Assembly (NCBI GenBank): GCA_014529675.2
Contig: CP076040.1
Location: forward strand, 3,553,894-3,617,893
Length of the DNA: 64,000 bases
Direction of reading: 5' to 3'
Origin: Opitutia bacterium ISCC 52
Lineage (GTDB): Bacteria > Verrucomicrobiota > Verrucomicrobiia > Opitutales > UBA2995
Below the pieces are notes generated by a model. It had not been told where the DNA came from. It saw only the letters and a program-made list of their open reading frames with translations, and searched no databases. The stretch's first letter is position 1. Every line of letters begins with the position of its first letter. A program made the position numbers and the translations under genes. Shown one piece after another: positions 54,224-63,475 of the stretch.

Positions 54224-55867
54224 ATGCTCCCTGTCTTTTCTTCTCCTGCTGCAGGTCACAATGCAGCCATCAGCATTTCCTTGATGGCTCTTCTCTTTAT
54301 CTCCTGCTCTTCGTCTTCTCCTACGATTCAGCATCTGGAAGTCGATCTCGATCCGAGTGATACCGTACCGTTAAGCGCGGAAGTAAGTTTTAATACAAGC
54401 CAGGCCACAACCGTTGCGCTTGAGTTTGTGGAAGGTGATCGTAGTTGGATCGTCGATACGAATCTGCCTGTAGATACCAAGCATGTCGTTCCGATTCTAG
54501 GCATGCGGGCTGGTCGAACGCATAAGGTAACTGTTGTGGTCAGTAATTCCGCCGGACAAACGGAGAGGTCAGAGCCCATTGAAATCAAAACCGATCCACT
54601 CCCTGAAGATTTCCCTCCGATCGAAATCAAGGTTAGCCAACCAGATAAAATGGAACCAGGGTTTACCTTCATTGAACCTACCTATGTGCCCGTCGATGAC
54701 AGCAAACGGCCCAATGATTGGATCATCGCATTGGATGAGGACGGTGAAGTGGTATGGTACTACAAAACTCCACCGGGGGTTGCAGATACCCAGCGCCTGG
54801 AGAACGGAAACCTTATTTTCACCGCAAAGAATGTCGGCATCTTCGAGATTGATATGTTGGGAAACATCATTTCCCATTGGTACTCCAATCTAGCGAAAGA
54901 GGATCAAATCTATGAAGATAGCATTCATGTAGACACCGATACCCTGCATCATGAATTCGCTGTAAGGAAATCCGGGAACATCCTCGCTATCAGCACCGAG
55001 GTACGCAAATACGACAATTATCCAACCAGTGAAACGGATCCGGATGCGCCTAAAGCCACCGATAATGTGATTGGCGATGTTATCGTCGAATTCGACCGTG
55101 GTGGAAACATAGTAAGAGAAATCAAATTGTTGGATATTATTGATCCATACCGCATTGGCTACGGTTCGCTGAACGGCCGCTATTGGCAGGGACTCTATGG
55201 GCATGTAGGTGGAACCCCTCGGGACTGGTCACATGCAAACAGCGTTTCGCTAGATGAAGAGGAACGATTCGCATTGTTTTCGATGCGCTATCAAAATGCT
55301 GTGCTCAAGCTCGACCTCGAAACGAACGAAATTGTCTGGATCATGGGTGACCATACCGGATGGGGACCAGATTGGCAGCCTCTGTTACTTAAGCCTAAAG
55401 GCGAATTGACCTGGCATGCAGATCAGCACGCTCCAATGAATACTCCAGAAGGAACGATTTTGCTTTTCGACAACGGGATGAATCGCGCACTCCCGTTTAA
55501 CCCCAAATTACCCGTGAGCGAGTCTCGCAGTCGTGCAGTCGAGTATCGTATTGACGAAGAGAATCGGGAAGTCGAAGAGATTTGGTCTTACGGGGATAAG
55601 CCCGGTGACGAGCGCTATTACGCTTGGCGCGTTGGCGACGCCGATTGGATGCCCCAAACTGGAAATGTGCTCATCAACTTTGGTGGCCTGACCTATGACA
55701 AGAATGATAATTTTGGCAACGGAGTTAACAGGTTCAACTGGATCCGCATTGTCGAAGTGACGCGGACCACACCGGCCGAGAAAGTCTTTGAGCTGAAGAT
55801 CAGCGACAAACGCCCCGCTGGTTGGCTCAGCTTCCAAGCAGAACGGCTACCGAGCCTCTACCCCTAA
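54224..55867 (+). CDS. Arylsulfotransferase (ASST)-like lipoprotein
   Basis: 547 residues with a lipobox (LLFISC, Cys 28). An N-terminal Ig-like domain (about 35-125) precedes a beta-propeller: WIIALDEDGEVVWYY, LENGNLIFTAKN, MLGNIISHWY, TLHHEFAVRKSGNIL, SHANSVSLDEE, EIVWIMGDHTGW, QHAPMNTPEGTILLFDNGMNR. These are features of the ASST family, which moves sulfate from a phenolic sulfate to another phenol through a histidine intermediate; several His (HH, SHAN, QHAP) are candidates. It is paralogous to the protein at 57349-58989. Confidence 0.87.
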   Translation: MLPVFSSPAAGHNAAISISLMALLFISCSSSSPTIQHLEVDLDPSDTVPLSAEVSFNTSQATTVALEFVEGDRSWIVDTNLPVDTKHVVPILGMRAGRTHKVTVVVSNSAGQTERSEPIEIKTDPLPEDFPPIEIKVSQPDKMEPGFTFIEPTYVPVDDSKRPNDWIIALDEDGEVVWYYKTPPGVADTQRLENGNLIFTAKNVGIFEIDMLGNIISHWYSNLAKEDQIYEDSIHVDTDTLHHEFAVRKSGNILAISTEVRKYDNYPTSETDPDAPKATDNVIGDVIVEFDRGGNIVREIKLLDIIDPYRIGYGSLNGRYWQGLYGHVGGTPRDWSHANSVSLDEEERFALFSMRYQNAVLKLDLETNEIVWIMGDHTGWGPDWQPLLLKPKGELTWHADQHAPMNTPEGTILLFDNGMNRALPFNPKLPVSESRSRAVEYRIDEENREVEEIWSYGDKPGDERYYAWRVGDADWMPQTGNVLINFGGLTYDKNDNFGNGVNRFNWIRIVEVTRTTPAEKVFELKISDKRPAGWLSFQAERLPSLYP

Positions 55868-55902
55868 AACATCTGTTTGACGCTTCAGTAAGCACGACCT
55901 GC

Positions 55903-56118
55903 CTACACTCTATTCGAGGAGAAATACCCCAGGGCAATCCCCATAATTGAAAGTCCACCCACAATCCAGGGTGCGACCGATATATTTTGTGGTGAAAAGA
56001 TTGCTACAAGAGCAACCATGGCTACGGAGACACCTCCAATAATGGCTGCAATGCCTACATAGGCGGCATTGGGTACTTTGGTTTCGTTCATGATGTTCGT
56101 TTCAAGTGAGTGATTCAT
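55903..56118 (-). CDS. Small two-TM membrane protein
   Basis: About 71 residues from ATG 56118 (MNHSLETNIMNETKVPN) or 62 from ATG 56091. Two hydrophobic helices (AAYVGIAAIIGGVSVAMVALVAIF and APWIVGGLSIMGIALGYF) joined by a short loop. No family recognised. It sits between two plus-strand genes and the start codon is uncertain. Confidence 0.6.
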   Translation of the reverse strand: MNHSLETNIMNETKVPNAAYVGIAAIIGGVSVAMVALVAIFSPQNISVAPWIVGGLSIMGIALGYFSSNRV

Positions 56119-56360
56119 GGTATAAGTTTTGGAATTTATTTTATGTGTTTCGTCTATAAGTGCCACCTGGTGGTCATTAGGTGACAGACTTTTTCGAAAA
56201 AGTTTTTCACCAACGAATACGCCAATAATCTGCCCCTACCCATACAGCTGTTGTTTGCCTTTCAATAATCGCCATAGAAAAAAAAGCCTGCTATTGAAAT
56301 CCATGACGCCTTCGCCTAGGATAGTTCGACTTCTATCCTACTAATTTAAACAAAACCACC

Positions 56361-57269
56361 ATGCTCAAAAGTCCATCCATCAAACTGTTAATACTATTTG
56401 GAGTACTGTCTCACCTTTCGGCAAGCGCACAACCTGATCTCGAGAACGCAGCAGATGTAGATCGAAATGTAATATACGGCATGTACTCCGGCCTGGCATT
56501 GGTAATGGATGTATATTATCCGAAAGAATCAAACGGCCACGGGGTCATCCAAATTTCTGGAAGCGGTTGGACCCGGCCCATGGGTTATGATGCCCGAGCG
56601 CTGAGCCATCAGACTCATGTTAAAAATGATGGCGAGCCCTTGTTGGCGGCTGGCTATACGGTCTTTGCCATCAGTCACCGCGCCACTCCAAGGTTTCAAT
56701 ACCCATCGCAAGTAGAGGATGTTCAACGGGCGGTTCGATACATCCGTTTCCATGCAGACCGGTTTGGAATTACACCGGATAAAATCGGAGCCTTGGGCGG
56801 ATCTTCTGGAGGGCATCTGGTCAGTATGCTGGGAGTCTTGGATGGCGATGAAAACCGCCTCGACCAAAGCCCGATCAATCAGGTGAACGCCAAAGTTCAA
56901 TGCGTAGTTGCGCGAGCGGCACCTTCGAACTTTATCAATGGGCAAGACGCCAACTACTTTCTAGGTGTAAGGGAAAAGGAAAGAACCGTGGAAGGATCCA
57001 TAGAGCACACAATCGCATCGGAAGCCTCACCCATAACCCATGTGACCAAAGACGATGCTCCCATACTTTTGGTTCATGGCGATGCGGACCCGACGGTAGA
57101 CTTTTCTCAATCCGAACACATGCATACCAAGCTGAAGTCGACCGGCGTACCCTCGAAACTAATACGCGTGAAAAACGGCGGTCACGGATTCAATTACGGA
57201 GGCCACAAACCAGACGATATTGACCAAACGCAAATTGCCTGGTTCGACAAACACTTACGAGGCAAGTAA
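56361..57269 (+). CDS. Exported alpha/beta-hydrolase (BD-FAE/esterase type)
   Basis: 302 residues with a signal peptide to about 24. The nucleophile elbow is GALGGSSGGH (Ser near 149), the acid Asp is in VHGDADPTVDF near 238, and the base His is in KNGGHGFNYGG near 279. The pattern fits BD-FAE and carbohydrate-esterase-like lipases that remove acyl or feruloyl groups from polysaccharides. It lies between two ASST-like genes, so its substrate may be a phenolic or acylated glycan (inference). Confidence 0.88.
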   Translation: MLKSPSIKLLILFGVLSHLSASAQPDLENAADVDRNVIYGMYSGLALVMDVYYPKESNGHGVIQISGSGWTRPMGYDARALSHQTHVKNDGEPLLAAGYTVFAISHRATPRFQYPSQVEDVQRAVRYIRFHADRFGITPDKIGALGGSSGGHLVSMLGVLDGDENRLDQSPINQVNAKVQCVVARAAPSNFINGQDANYFLGVREKERTVEGSIEHTIASEASPITHVTKDDAPILLVHGDADPTVDFSQSEHMHTKLKSTGVPSKLIRVKNGGHGFNYGGHKPDDIDQTQIAWFDKHLRGK

Positions 57270-57348
57270 ATCCTCAACGACTACGCCGCCCTACAGAATC
57301 ACCGCCCAATCAACTTGCCATACCTTACCTAAGACAAGGCTACCGAAG

Positions 57349-58989
57349 TTAGCGATAGAGAGAGGGAATTCGATCACCCCGATAAATGGCCCAGCCCAAT
57401 CCTGTATCTTGCAGACGCATATCCCAAACAACTTCAGAGGGTTGCTCATGAGTCACTTCTACCAGACGCGCCCAACGTTGAGTATCGGGTCCACGTCCGG
57501 CATTGTTGCCGTCAGCATCTGATTCTTGTCCACCAATGGTGATCAGAACATTATCAGTCTTCGGTTGCCAATCTACATCGCCCAGGTACCGCGCATAAAA
57601 TGGTTCGTCTTTGGGACCATAAGTCCAGAGTTGCGAGACTTCCATCGTCTCTTCATCCACAGAGTATTCAACAGCTCGGGAGTAACTGTCCGCCAGCGCC
57701 ATTTTATCATCGAACGGTGAGCTTCGTGCAACGCCGTTATCAAACAGTAGGTAGGTTCCGTTTTCAGTATGGGAAATGGCGTGGTGCTTGTAAGACCACT
57801 CGAGATCACCGACAGGTGTCAGCAGCTTGTCACTCCAAGGCTCTTTCCAATTGTCATGGTTTCCGAGAATCCAGACGAGCTCACCACTATCCATACTGAC
57901 TTTGATAACCGCATCTTGATAAGGTACAGACAAGATAAACGAGTTGTCCTCTTCCTCGTAGATAATTGCGTTCGCGTGCGTCCAGTCATGCCCGGGACCA
58001 CCGAGTTTTTCTTCGTAGTGCGTTCTCCAGAAACCAGTACCGAGCGAACTGTAACCGATGCGGTAAGGATCGAGAATATCATGCAATTTCCATTCTCTTA
58101 GCACGTCACCATCGAGGGTCATTTCGATAATGACATCACCCAGGACATTGGCAGTCGCTCTCGGTGCGTCCGCGTCCGTTTCACTGGTATACCAATTTTC
58201 AAGGACTCGGTTCTCATTACTGAGCAGCAGGATGTTTCCATTCGGAAGACTGGTGAAATCATGGTGGAAAGATCCAGTTTCCACTGGGATGCTGCCTTCG
58301 GCTACATTCGTCGCGGTTCCTGTGAAATGCCAACGGCGCAGAATATTACCTAGAACATCTATTTCGACCATGCCACCAGTTCCCGGCCAGATTTCATAGA
58401 TGAAGTTGCCGTCTGGCATCTGCCGAACGTCATGGATTTTGTGGTCTGTGGGCAAATAATACCAGGTAACTTCGCCCAGATCATCCACGATAACAGCCGG
58501 TGCGAAGACCGCAGGAACTGCATTTCCTTCAGCATCCCAACGTCCATTGACATTAAACAAAGTCACACCGGGCTCCATGGCATCTGGCTTACGGACGGTC
58601 ACTTTTGGTATCGGAAAAACATCTGGCAGCGCGGGTGTTTCGAAGGTCATCGCCGCGGAGGTGGCAGAGCTGCCTCCTGCATTTGTTACGGTCGCGGTTA
58701 TGGTATGACTGCGTGCGGCGCGCATCCCAATCACAGGCACTTCAAATTGATTAGAACGCTCCGAACTCGGCTCAATCGTCCATTGTCGGTCTCCATCGTC
58801 GATGTTGATTGCCAAAGTCACCGGCTGATCAGCCGACAAGCTAAGCACGGCTGCAAGTGGCACCGTTGGATTCGGATTTGGCACAAGGCTCACTTCACTG
58901 ATGGAAGGCCCTGATTGGCTGCAGCCGGCGAACCACACTGGCAGGATAGCCAAAGTCAGCAAATATTTCGAAAATAGAACACGAGTCAT
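57349..58989 (-). CDS. Arylsulfotransferase (ASST)-like lipoprotein, second copy
   Basis: 546 residues from ATG 58989, which starts the lipoprotein signal MTRVLFSKYLLTLAILPVWFAGC (Cys 23, seen as two adjacent blocks); the frame to 59049 is not used. Layout matches the protein at 54224-55867: Ig-like N-domain, then propeller strands DDLGEVTWYY, DVLGNILRRWHF, SFHHDFTSLPNGNILLLS, THANAIIYEEED, GELVWILGNHDNW, HHAISHTENGTYLLFDNG. The C-termini are near-identical (DRIPSLYR versus ERLPSLYP). Likely a paralog with the same reaction on another acceptor. Confidence 0.87.
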   Translation of the reverse strand: MTRVLFSKYLLTLAILPVWFAGCSQSGPSISEVSLVPNPNPTVPLAAVLSLSADQPVTLAINIDDGDRQWTIEPSSERSNQFEVPVIGMRAARSHTITATVTNAGGSSATSAAMTFETPALPDVFPIPKVTVRKPDAMEPGVTLFNVNGRWDAEGNAVPAVFAPAVIVDDLGEVTWYYLPTDHKIHDVRQMPDGNFIYEIWPGTGGMVEIDVLGNILRRWHFTGTATNVAEGSIPVETGSFHHDFTSLPNGNILLLSNENRVLENWYTSETDADAPRATANVLGDVIIEMTLDGDVLREWKLHDILDPYRIGYSSLGTGFWRTHYEEKLGGPGHDWTHANAIIYEEEDNSFILSVPYQDAVIKVSMDSGELVWILGNHDNWKEPWSDKLLTPVGDLEWSYKHHAISHTENGTYLLFDNGVARSSPFDDKMALADSYSRAVEYSVDEETMEVSQLWTYGPKDEPFYARYLGDVDWQPKTDNVLITIGGQESDADGNNAGRGPDTQRWARLVEVTHEQPSEVVWDMRLQDTGLGWAIYRGDRIPSLYR

Positions 58990-59178
58990 AGCAATGGGTC
59001 TTATGATTGAGCTTGGAGGTAGGTTTTGAAAAAATGAAACAGTACCCAACTATCCGAGAGGGACAACGCGAAACTAAACCAGAATATGCAGAAGGCTGTA
59101 CTTCCTCTGACCAAGCGGGATCTAATGGAGGCAACCGGAGAGTGGGTGGTTAGCAGTTCTAGTTACGCGGTTCCAGCA

Positions 59179-60639
59179 TTAAGAACCTCTTTTCGCTATC
59201 TTTTGTTCAAGCGCCTTTTTCAATTCACTCACCAGCTTCGGATTATCCTCGGCGAGGTTTTTCGTTTCCTTCGCTGAGGAACTATGGTCGTACAATTCCA
59301 TATTACCATCCGTATGGAGAGTAAAGCGGTAGCGATCTGTGCGGAGAGTCTGCGCTCTCGAAGTATATGCGTAGGCGGTATGGCCCGGCGTGGTAGGTTC
59401 TGTGAGCTGAGGAACCACCGAGGTGCCATGAACGAAATCGGGTTTATTCAGGCCAGTAAGTTCGCACAGGGTGGGAAAGAGATCAACGGTCTCAATGACT
59501 GCGTTGGACTTTGTGCCAGGATGATTCATACCAGGAGCGGAGATGATGAGCGGGGACCGGAGTGCTTCTTCGAAGAGACAGTGCTTGCCCCAGATGGCAT
59601 GCTCACCCAGGTGCCAGCCATGATCTCCCCAAAGAGCGACAATGGTGTCTTTGTCTCGGCCGGTTTCCTTGAGTTTGTCGAGGATTCGTCCGACCATGTG
59701 ATCTACGTAGCTAACGCAGGCGGCGTAATGACGTCGGACCTTATCGGCGTAGGCTTTGTCCTTGTTTGGGTCCTGCCCATGATGGAAATACTGATTGGTG
59801 AATTCTCCCGATGCGTGCCAGGTGCTGGCCCAATCAGGCTTCTCTGGGTGAGGGATCGGAGGCAGGTCGACTCCTTTGTAGGGATCCATATATCGGGCCG
59901 GCGATCCAAATGGGAGATGAGGTTTGATAAAACCGATAGCCAGAAAGAAAGGGGTGTGCGCTTTTGCTAAATCTTCGAGTTGTTCGAGACCTTCCTCGGC
60001 AATCAAGCCATCGTGGTAGTCAGTATCTTCGCCTTCAGCGCTTTGCATGACCTCCATTTTATTTTCCGAAAAGGATCCGATCTTTTTGATCTCCCCATGA
60101 ACCAACGAATGCATCGCCCCTCGCGGGTGTTTCCATCGGCCAGTGGGCATGAGTTGACGATCCCAGGCTCCTGGCATTTCAAGAACGTTTTGGTCATACC
60201 AATCCTCACCGCCCCACCCACCTGGGTGATGCGAGACTTTACCAACAGATACCGTCTTATATCCATTTTTCCGGAACCACTCCGGCATACTTGGCGAGAC
60301 GGATGCATTGAGAGACTTTAGCTTCTCGGCTCGTGCGAAGAGAGCTCCATTACCATAGGAGCCGTACATCCCAGTGAGCATGGTATAACGAGAAGCACCG
60401 CAAGTAGGGGCGTTTACGTAGTGGTTATGAAAAGCTCTGCCTGAATTGGCGAGGCGATCAATATTCGGAGAATGTATGTAATCGACACCAAATGACTTTA
60501 GTTCTGGGCGAAGATCGTCCACACAGATGAGCAACACATTCTTTTTGTCGGATGAGCTACCATGACCTGCACCCATTAAAGAACAGAAACAGCCAAGGTG
60601 TAGAATAGTAGCAAGGAGTATGAAGTGTTTTATTCTCAA
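59179..60639 (-). CDS. Iduronate-2-sulfatase-like S1 sulfatase lipoprotein
   Basis: 486 residues; the N-terminus [17 protein letters not shown] may be a lipobox (Cys 17). [17 protein letters not shown] and the catalytic motif C80-G-A-S-R84 (CxAxR, the rarer Ala form) place it in the iduronate-2-sulfatase-like S1 group, as do [18 protein letters not shown] and [12 protein letters not shown]. It is similar in kind to the truncated sulfatase stub at 2508-2645. Exported and formylglycine-dependent. Confidence 0.92.
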   Translation of the reverse strand: MRIKHFILLATILHLGCFCSLMGAGHGSSSDKKNVLLICVDDLRPELKSFGVDYIHSPNIDRLANSGRAFHNHYVNAPTCGASRYTMLTGMYGSYGNGALFARAEKLKSLNASVSPSMPEWFRKNGYKTVSVGKVSHHPGGWGGEDWYDQNVLEMPGAWDRQLMPTGRWKHPRGAMHSLVHGEIKKIGSFSENKMEVMQSAEGEDTDYHDGLIAEEGLEQLEDLAKAHTPFFLAIGFIKPHLPFGSPARYMDPYKGVDLPPIPHPEKPDWASTWHASGEFTNQYFHHGQDPNKDKAYADKVRRHYAACVSYVDHMVGRILDKLKETGRDKDTIVALWGDHGWHLGEHAIWGKHCLFEEALRSPLIISAPGMNHPGTKSNAVIETVDLFPTLCELTGLNKPDFVHGTSVVPQLTEPTTPGHTAYAYTSRAQTLRTDRYRFTLHTDGNMELYDHSSSAKETKNLAEDNPKLVSELKKALEQKIAKRGS

Positions 60640-60844
60640 TGGGATGGGTAGTTAAGAGATTCTGATTAAGTTCGAGTAGCTAGATTGAAGGGGTGGCATA
60701 GGGGTATCAAGGTGTAAATCGGATAGCAAAGTCAGCCGAAAGAGTTACATTGATAAAAAGAGCAACAAAAGAAGCTTAACAAGCGTTGTAGTACCCCAGG
60801 TTAATAGCTCGCAGTTTAATAATTTCGTCACCAATTTGGGGAAT

Positions 60845-61693
60845 ATGAAATTCAACCTATTTCTCCTGTCCTCGCTACTGGCCTTGTCACCCTTTGGAGC
60901 TTTTGCTTCTGATTTTTCTTCACTTATTGCAGGAACCAATGAGATTCAGGTCGAACATGATGGTTTCAGTAGGAGGCTCATTGTTACTAGCCCCAAAAAC
61001 TATTCCCCGGATAAAAGCTACCCGATTCTCTTTTGCTTCCATGGTGCAGGAGGGAAAGCGGACGGACCCAGCATGCGGTTTAGTCCGCACGTCGATAAAC
61101 GGGGCCTCATTCTCATCAGTGCAGAAGCGATTCGACCACTCGCAAAATGGAATTTTAAGCAGGACTTCCATTCTGTGAATTATGATGACGTCGGTTTTAT
61201 TTCCCAAGTAGTCAAAACCTTGATCGCCCAGAAGATCGCGGATCCCAAAACCATCTATGCGACCGGACATTCAAGCGGGGGATTATTTTGCTATCGATTG
61301 GCTAAAGAAACCCATATCTTTGCTGCCGTGGCCCCTATGAGTTGTGGAATGGCGAAAGATGCTCACGAGCCCGACGACCAAACAACACCCGTTTCACTCA
61401 TGCAGGTAATCGGGGATCAGGATAAGAGCTATCATGGATCCACAAACCCCAAGATAACGATGTATTCAGCAGAAGAGCGTATCCGCATCTGGAATACTTT
61501 CAACAACTCCAACTCCAAACCGAAAGTTGAGAAACAAGGGGAATCCATAATTTGGTATACCTATACGAATCCGGACGGCCTAGAAATAATCTTTGGAAAA
61601 GTTAAAGATGAGGAACATCACATAAGAAGGGATCTCCGAGACGCAACGGACGTGAAAGCATTGGATTTCCTATTCAGGCACAAATTAAGATAG
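60845..61693 (+). CDS. Exported esterase (PHB-depolymerase-like alpha/beta hydrolase)
   Basis: 282 residues from ATG 60845 (GGGGA just upstream; signal MKFNLFLLSSLLALSPFG). RRLIVTSPKNYSPDKSYPIL and FCFHGAGGKADG form the oxyanion strand; the nucleophile elbow is ATGHSSGGLFCY, followed by MQVIGDQD (acid) and EEHHIRR (base His). This is the LpqC/PHB-depolymerase type that also includes feruloyl and acetyl-xylan esterases. It lies between convergent sulfatase genes. Confidence 0.87.
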   Translation: MKFNLFLLSSLLALSPFGAFASDFSSLIAGTNEIQVEHDGFSRRLIVTSPKNYSPDKSYPILFCFHGAGGKADGPSMRFSPHVDKRGLILISAEAIRPLAKWNFKQDFHSVNYDDVGFISQVVKTLIAQKIADPKTIYATGHSSGGLFCYRLAKETHIFAAVAPMSCGMAKDAHEPDDQTTPVSLMQVIGDQDKSYHGSTNPKITMYSAEERIRIWNTFNNSNSKPKVEKQGESIIWYTYTNPDGLEIIFGKVKDEEHHIRRDLRDATDVKALDFLFRHKLR

Positions 61694-61773
61694 AAAGCGC
61701 TTCGCCGGGCAGGGATCATGTTGCCGTTGGCTCGGCACCTAGGCATGACTCAACTCTCCTGCTGGTTATTCAA

Positions 61774-63423
61774 TTACTCAAATGCGACTCCGACTTCGTC
61801 CGCATAGTTGAACCATTGCTTTATCAGGTCTTTTTTCAGATCCGGATATCGATTTGAGAGGTCTTCTTGTTCCCCCGGATCTTTAATCAGGTTATACAGT
61901 TCCCAGTCAGCAGTCTCTGCTCCGGAATAATAAATCTTCCAGTCACCTTTTACTAATGCACGTTGGCTGTGTAATTCCCAGCCAACCGCTTCGTCACCGC
62001 GGACATCTATATTACTGTTTTTCAAATGAGGAAAAAATGATTTACCGCGAACGGGGTTAACAGTCTTTCCTCGGTGCTTGCTACCGGGATGACTGACACC
62101 TGCGACGTCGAGCAAAGTCGGTAATACATCTTGGACCGTCAGGTATTCTTGGCTGACCCTACCGTGGTCGTTCAATGAAAAAGCATTTACAATAGCGGCG
62201 GCACGAGTGCCTCCTTCGTAAAGAGAATTTTTGACATCTCGAAAGGGAGCCATACTCGCTGATGCCCACCCACGACCGTAGACTGTAAACGAGTTGTTCT
62301 GACCGAGGCTTTCCAGGGATTGATCGTAGCCTCTGGCGAGCGGAGGAGGGAAAGTCTGCGCTGCACCGTTGTCTGACATGAACAGAACGAAGGTATTCTC
62401 TCGCTCACCAATCGTTACAAGATAATCCAGCACTCGACCGATGTGAAAGTCCATGTTCTCTACCATAGCCGCATAGATCTCCATCTTTCGACTAAGTAAG
62501 AGTTTCTCACTCTCTAGGAGACTATTCCAGGAATCGGTCCCGGTATCGAAACGGTCCATGTTTACATTATCCGGAAGCACCCCTTGTTTCATAGCCCGCT
62601 CAATACGTTGGGCGCGCAAAAAATCATAGCCTTCATCATAGTGATTCTTGTAACGCTCACGCCAATCCAGAGGAACTTGTAATGGGAAATGGGGTGCCGA
62701 AAAAGCAAGGTAGGCAAAGAACGGCTGTTCACTGTCCTTGTTGCCATCGATGTATTCGATTATTTTGTCCGTAAATGTTTTCGTTGAAAAATAGTCCTTA
62801 GGTAGCTCCTTCACCACATCCCAATTCTCCCGGTAAATAAAGGGTTCTGCACGAGCTATTCCGCCATGGGCACCTCCGTCTGGCGGAATTAGATGCAAGG
62901 CTGTTCCCGTCAACTGAGCAAAGGATTGTTCGAACCCACGGCCTGCCGGAATGTGCTCTTGAACCAATGCCCGACCCAGGTCCCACTTGCCCGTCATATA
63001 AGTATGGTAACCCGCATCCTGAAGGATTTCGGGAAGAGCCGCCACCCGCTGACTCAAGTAGCCGGCGTACTCCGGTGTGCCGTAACCAATGGCTTCCTTA
63101 TTCGGTGCTAAGCCATTATCAAATACACGCATAAGGTGCATCGATCCCAGTCCGGCTTCATGGTGATCCATTCCCGACATGAGCATCGCCCGGGTGGGCG
63201 CACACACCGGTGCCGCATGAAAGTTTGCAAGACGTATACCCGAAGCTGCGAGGTCATCCAGATGAGGGGTTTTAATTTCGCCACCGAATGATCCAATATC
63301 GGTGAAGCCCATGTCATCGGCTACGATGAGTAAAAGGTTCGAACGTTGATCGTCTGCGTTGGCATAATTCGCAATGCACCAAACAACTAGAATCAGAAAT
63401 AATTTAACAGTCTGCATATTCAT
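61774..63423 (-). CDS. Arylsulfatase (S1 family), exported
   Basis: 549 residues from ATG 63423 (MNMQTVKLFLILVVW signal); ATG 63417 is equally possible and the longer frame to 63537 is not signal-like. LLLIVADDMGFTDIGSFGGE, the catalytic C74-A-P-T-R78, MTGKWDLG, LFMSDNGAAQTFPP and LYEGGTRAAAIV are the standard arylsulfatase (AslA-like) set. Unlike the other four sulfatases it keeps the long AslA-type insertions. It lies downstream of the PrpF-family gene, 52 nt apart, possibly in one transcript. Confidence 0.93.
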   Translation of the reverse strand: MNMQTVKLFLILVVWCIANYANADDQRSNLLLIVADDMGFTDIGSFGGEIKTPHLDDLAASGIRLANFHAAPVCAPTRAMLMSGMDHHEAGLGSMHLMRVFDNGLAPNKEAIGYGTPEYAGYLSQRVAALPEILQDAGYHTYMTGKWDLGRALVQEHIPAGRGFEQSFAQLTGTALHLIPPDGGAHGGIARAEPFIYRENWDVVKELPKDYFSTKTFTDKIIEYIDGNKDSEQPFFAYLAFSAPHFPLQVPLDWRERYKNHYDEGYDFLRAQRIERAMKQGVLPDNVNMDRFDTGTDSWNSLLESEKLLLSRKMEIYAAMVENMDFHIGRVLDYLVTIGERENTFVLFMSDNGAAQTFPPPLARGYDQSLESLGQNNSFTVYGRGWASASMAPFRDVKNSLYEGGTRAAAIVNAFSLNDHGRVSQEYLTVQDVLPTLLDVAGVSHPGSKHRGKTVNPVRGKSFFPHLKNSNIDVRGDEAVGWELHSQRALVKGDWKIYYSGAETADWELYNLIKDPGEQEDLSNRYPDLKKDLIKQWFNYADEVGVAFE

Positions 63424-63475
63424 ATAATAATTTAGTAAGCACGAATCGAAAGGAAATGATCCTGGGTGAATCAGC

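Noticed and set aside
61722-61737. TGCCG-TTGGCT-CGGCA palindrome between convergent genes
   Set aside because: A 5-bp stem without the GTAG head, a partner unit or a T-run; too weak to call a terminator or a member of the repeat family.
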